Shown here piece after piece: positions 63,680 through 64,000 of a stretch of 64,000 nt of DNA (position 1 is the first letter of the stretch; each line of letters begins with the position of its first letter). Made by a program: the position numbers and the translations under genes. The DNA is from Streptomyces sp. NBC_01296 (GTDB taxonomy: Bacteria; Actinomycetota; Actinomycetes; Streptomycetales; Streptomycetaceae). The stretch lies in NCBI RefSeq assembly GCF_035984415.1, contig NZ_CP130720.1, forward strand, positions 5,580,001 through 5,644,000, in the 5' to 3' direction. The notes below the pieces were generated by a model that saw only the letters and a program-made list of their open reading frames with translations, was not told the DNA's origin and did no database searches.

Positions 63680-63747
63680 TCCGCCGCTCCTCCGTGCCCG
63701 CCTGCAGATCCGCCGAGCGTACGTGACCGGCCCGTGCCGGTCGCCCC

Positions 63748-64000
63748 TCACCGGGGGAGTACGACCAGGTAGGCGGCGGGCTCGCGGTCGGCGGAGGCCG
63801 TCAGCGCGGTCCGGACGACCGCGGCCTGCTGCTCGGGCCAGTCTCGGAGCTTGCGCGGGGTGATGTGCAGGACGGTCACCCCGAGCCGCTCCAGGGTCTC
63901 CCGCTTGCGGACGGCCTCCGAGAACTGCTCGTCCTCGCCCTGCCGGGGCGCGCGGGTGTCGATCTCCACGGCGACGGCCTGCTCGGGCCAGAACGCGTCG
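63748..64000 (-). CDS. Partial protein, DUF559/endonuclease-like C-terminus
   Basis: About 83 codons before the stop at 63748 continue past the right edge. The visible sequence (DAFWPEQAVAVEIDTRAPRQ, then RKRETLERLGVTVLHITPRKLRDWP) has the V-E-I-D and R-x-x-L-x-x-x-G-V-x-V-L-H pattern of DUF559/Vsr-like restriction-endonuclease folds. The N-terminus is outside the window. Activity unknown. Confidence 0.65.
   Translation of the reverse strand, partial: DAFWPEQAVAVEIDTRAPRQGEDEQFSEAVRKRETLERLGVTVLHITPRKLRDWPEQQAAVVRTALTASADREPAAYLVVLPR

Overview
The window is a high-GC actinobacterial chromosome segment, almost certainly Streptomyces. G/C dominates third codon positions, GTG starts are frequent, and several loci are Streptomyces hallmarks: the dynA-dynB-ssbB sporulation-division genes, the csnR-K chitosan-oligosaccharide operon and a violaceoruber-type secreted phospholipase A2. 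From memory the order resembles the SCO2640-SCO2690 part of S. coelicolor; I could not check this. It is core-arm chromosome with no intact mobile element, phage or CRISPR array.

Layout. 1-5.0 kb: a partial hydrolase-like gene, a WxL-like surface protein with its DUF916 partner, a secreted subtilase and a GNAT acetyltransferase. 5.2-9.5 kb: a Sfp-type phosphopantetheinyl transferase, an alpha/beta hydrolase, a secreted phospholipase A2, a decayed PstB-like ATPase fragment, a methyltransferase and small unknowns. 9.9 kb: tRNA-Arg(TCT). 10.3-15.7 kb: dynamin-like GTPases DynA and DynB, a 22-bp tandem repeat array, a sporulation-type SSB and a degenerate thioester-domain surface protein. 15.7-22.8 kb: a repeat-rich gap, a PAP2/lipid-kinase fusion, an orphan barstar, the ABC-F factor EttA with a thioesterase and a downstream unknown, truncated haemoglobin and a methyltransferase.

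22.8-33.4 kb, all on the minus strand, is the most interesting unit. It reads GlnX-like membrane sensor, GlnH-like solute-binding protein, coiled-coil protein, PknG-like kinase with TPR region, PP2C phosphatase, VWA protein and FHA protein. Neighbours overlap or sit within about 55 nt. It looks like an extended version of the mycobacterial GlnH-GlnX-PknG amino-acid sensing system, with writer (kinase), eraser (phosphatase) and reader (FHA) together. The kinase, phosphatase and FHA protein each carry two zinc-ribbon-like cysteine clusters.

33.6-40.5 kb is the csnR-K operon: ROK repressor, ABC importer, GH4 glycosidase and sugar kinase, with a probable CsnR operator over the promoter. 40.5-48.3 kb: an MscS channel, HNH nuclease, GH84-type secreted glycosidase, a small repeat protein, MalQ and a small membrane protein. 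48.4-53.4 kb: a MarR/MFS pair around a perfect operator palindrome, two EamA exporters and a LysR regulator. 53.4-64 kb: PepN, a DUF1203 protein, aspartate-semialdehyde dehydrogenase, secreted M28 and S8 peptidases, a truncated ABATE protein and a partial endonuclease-like gene. Strong inverted repeats mark many transcription-unit ends.
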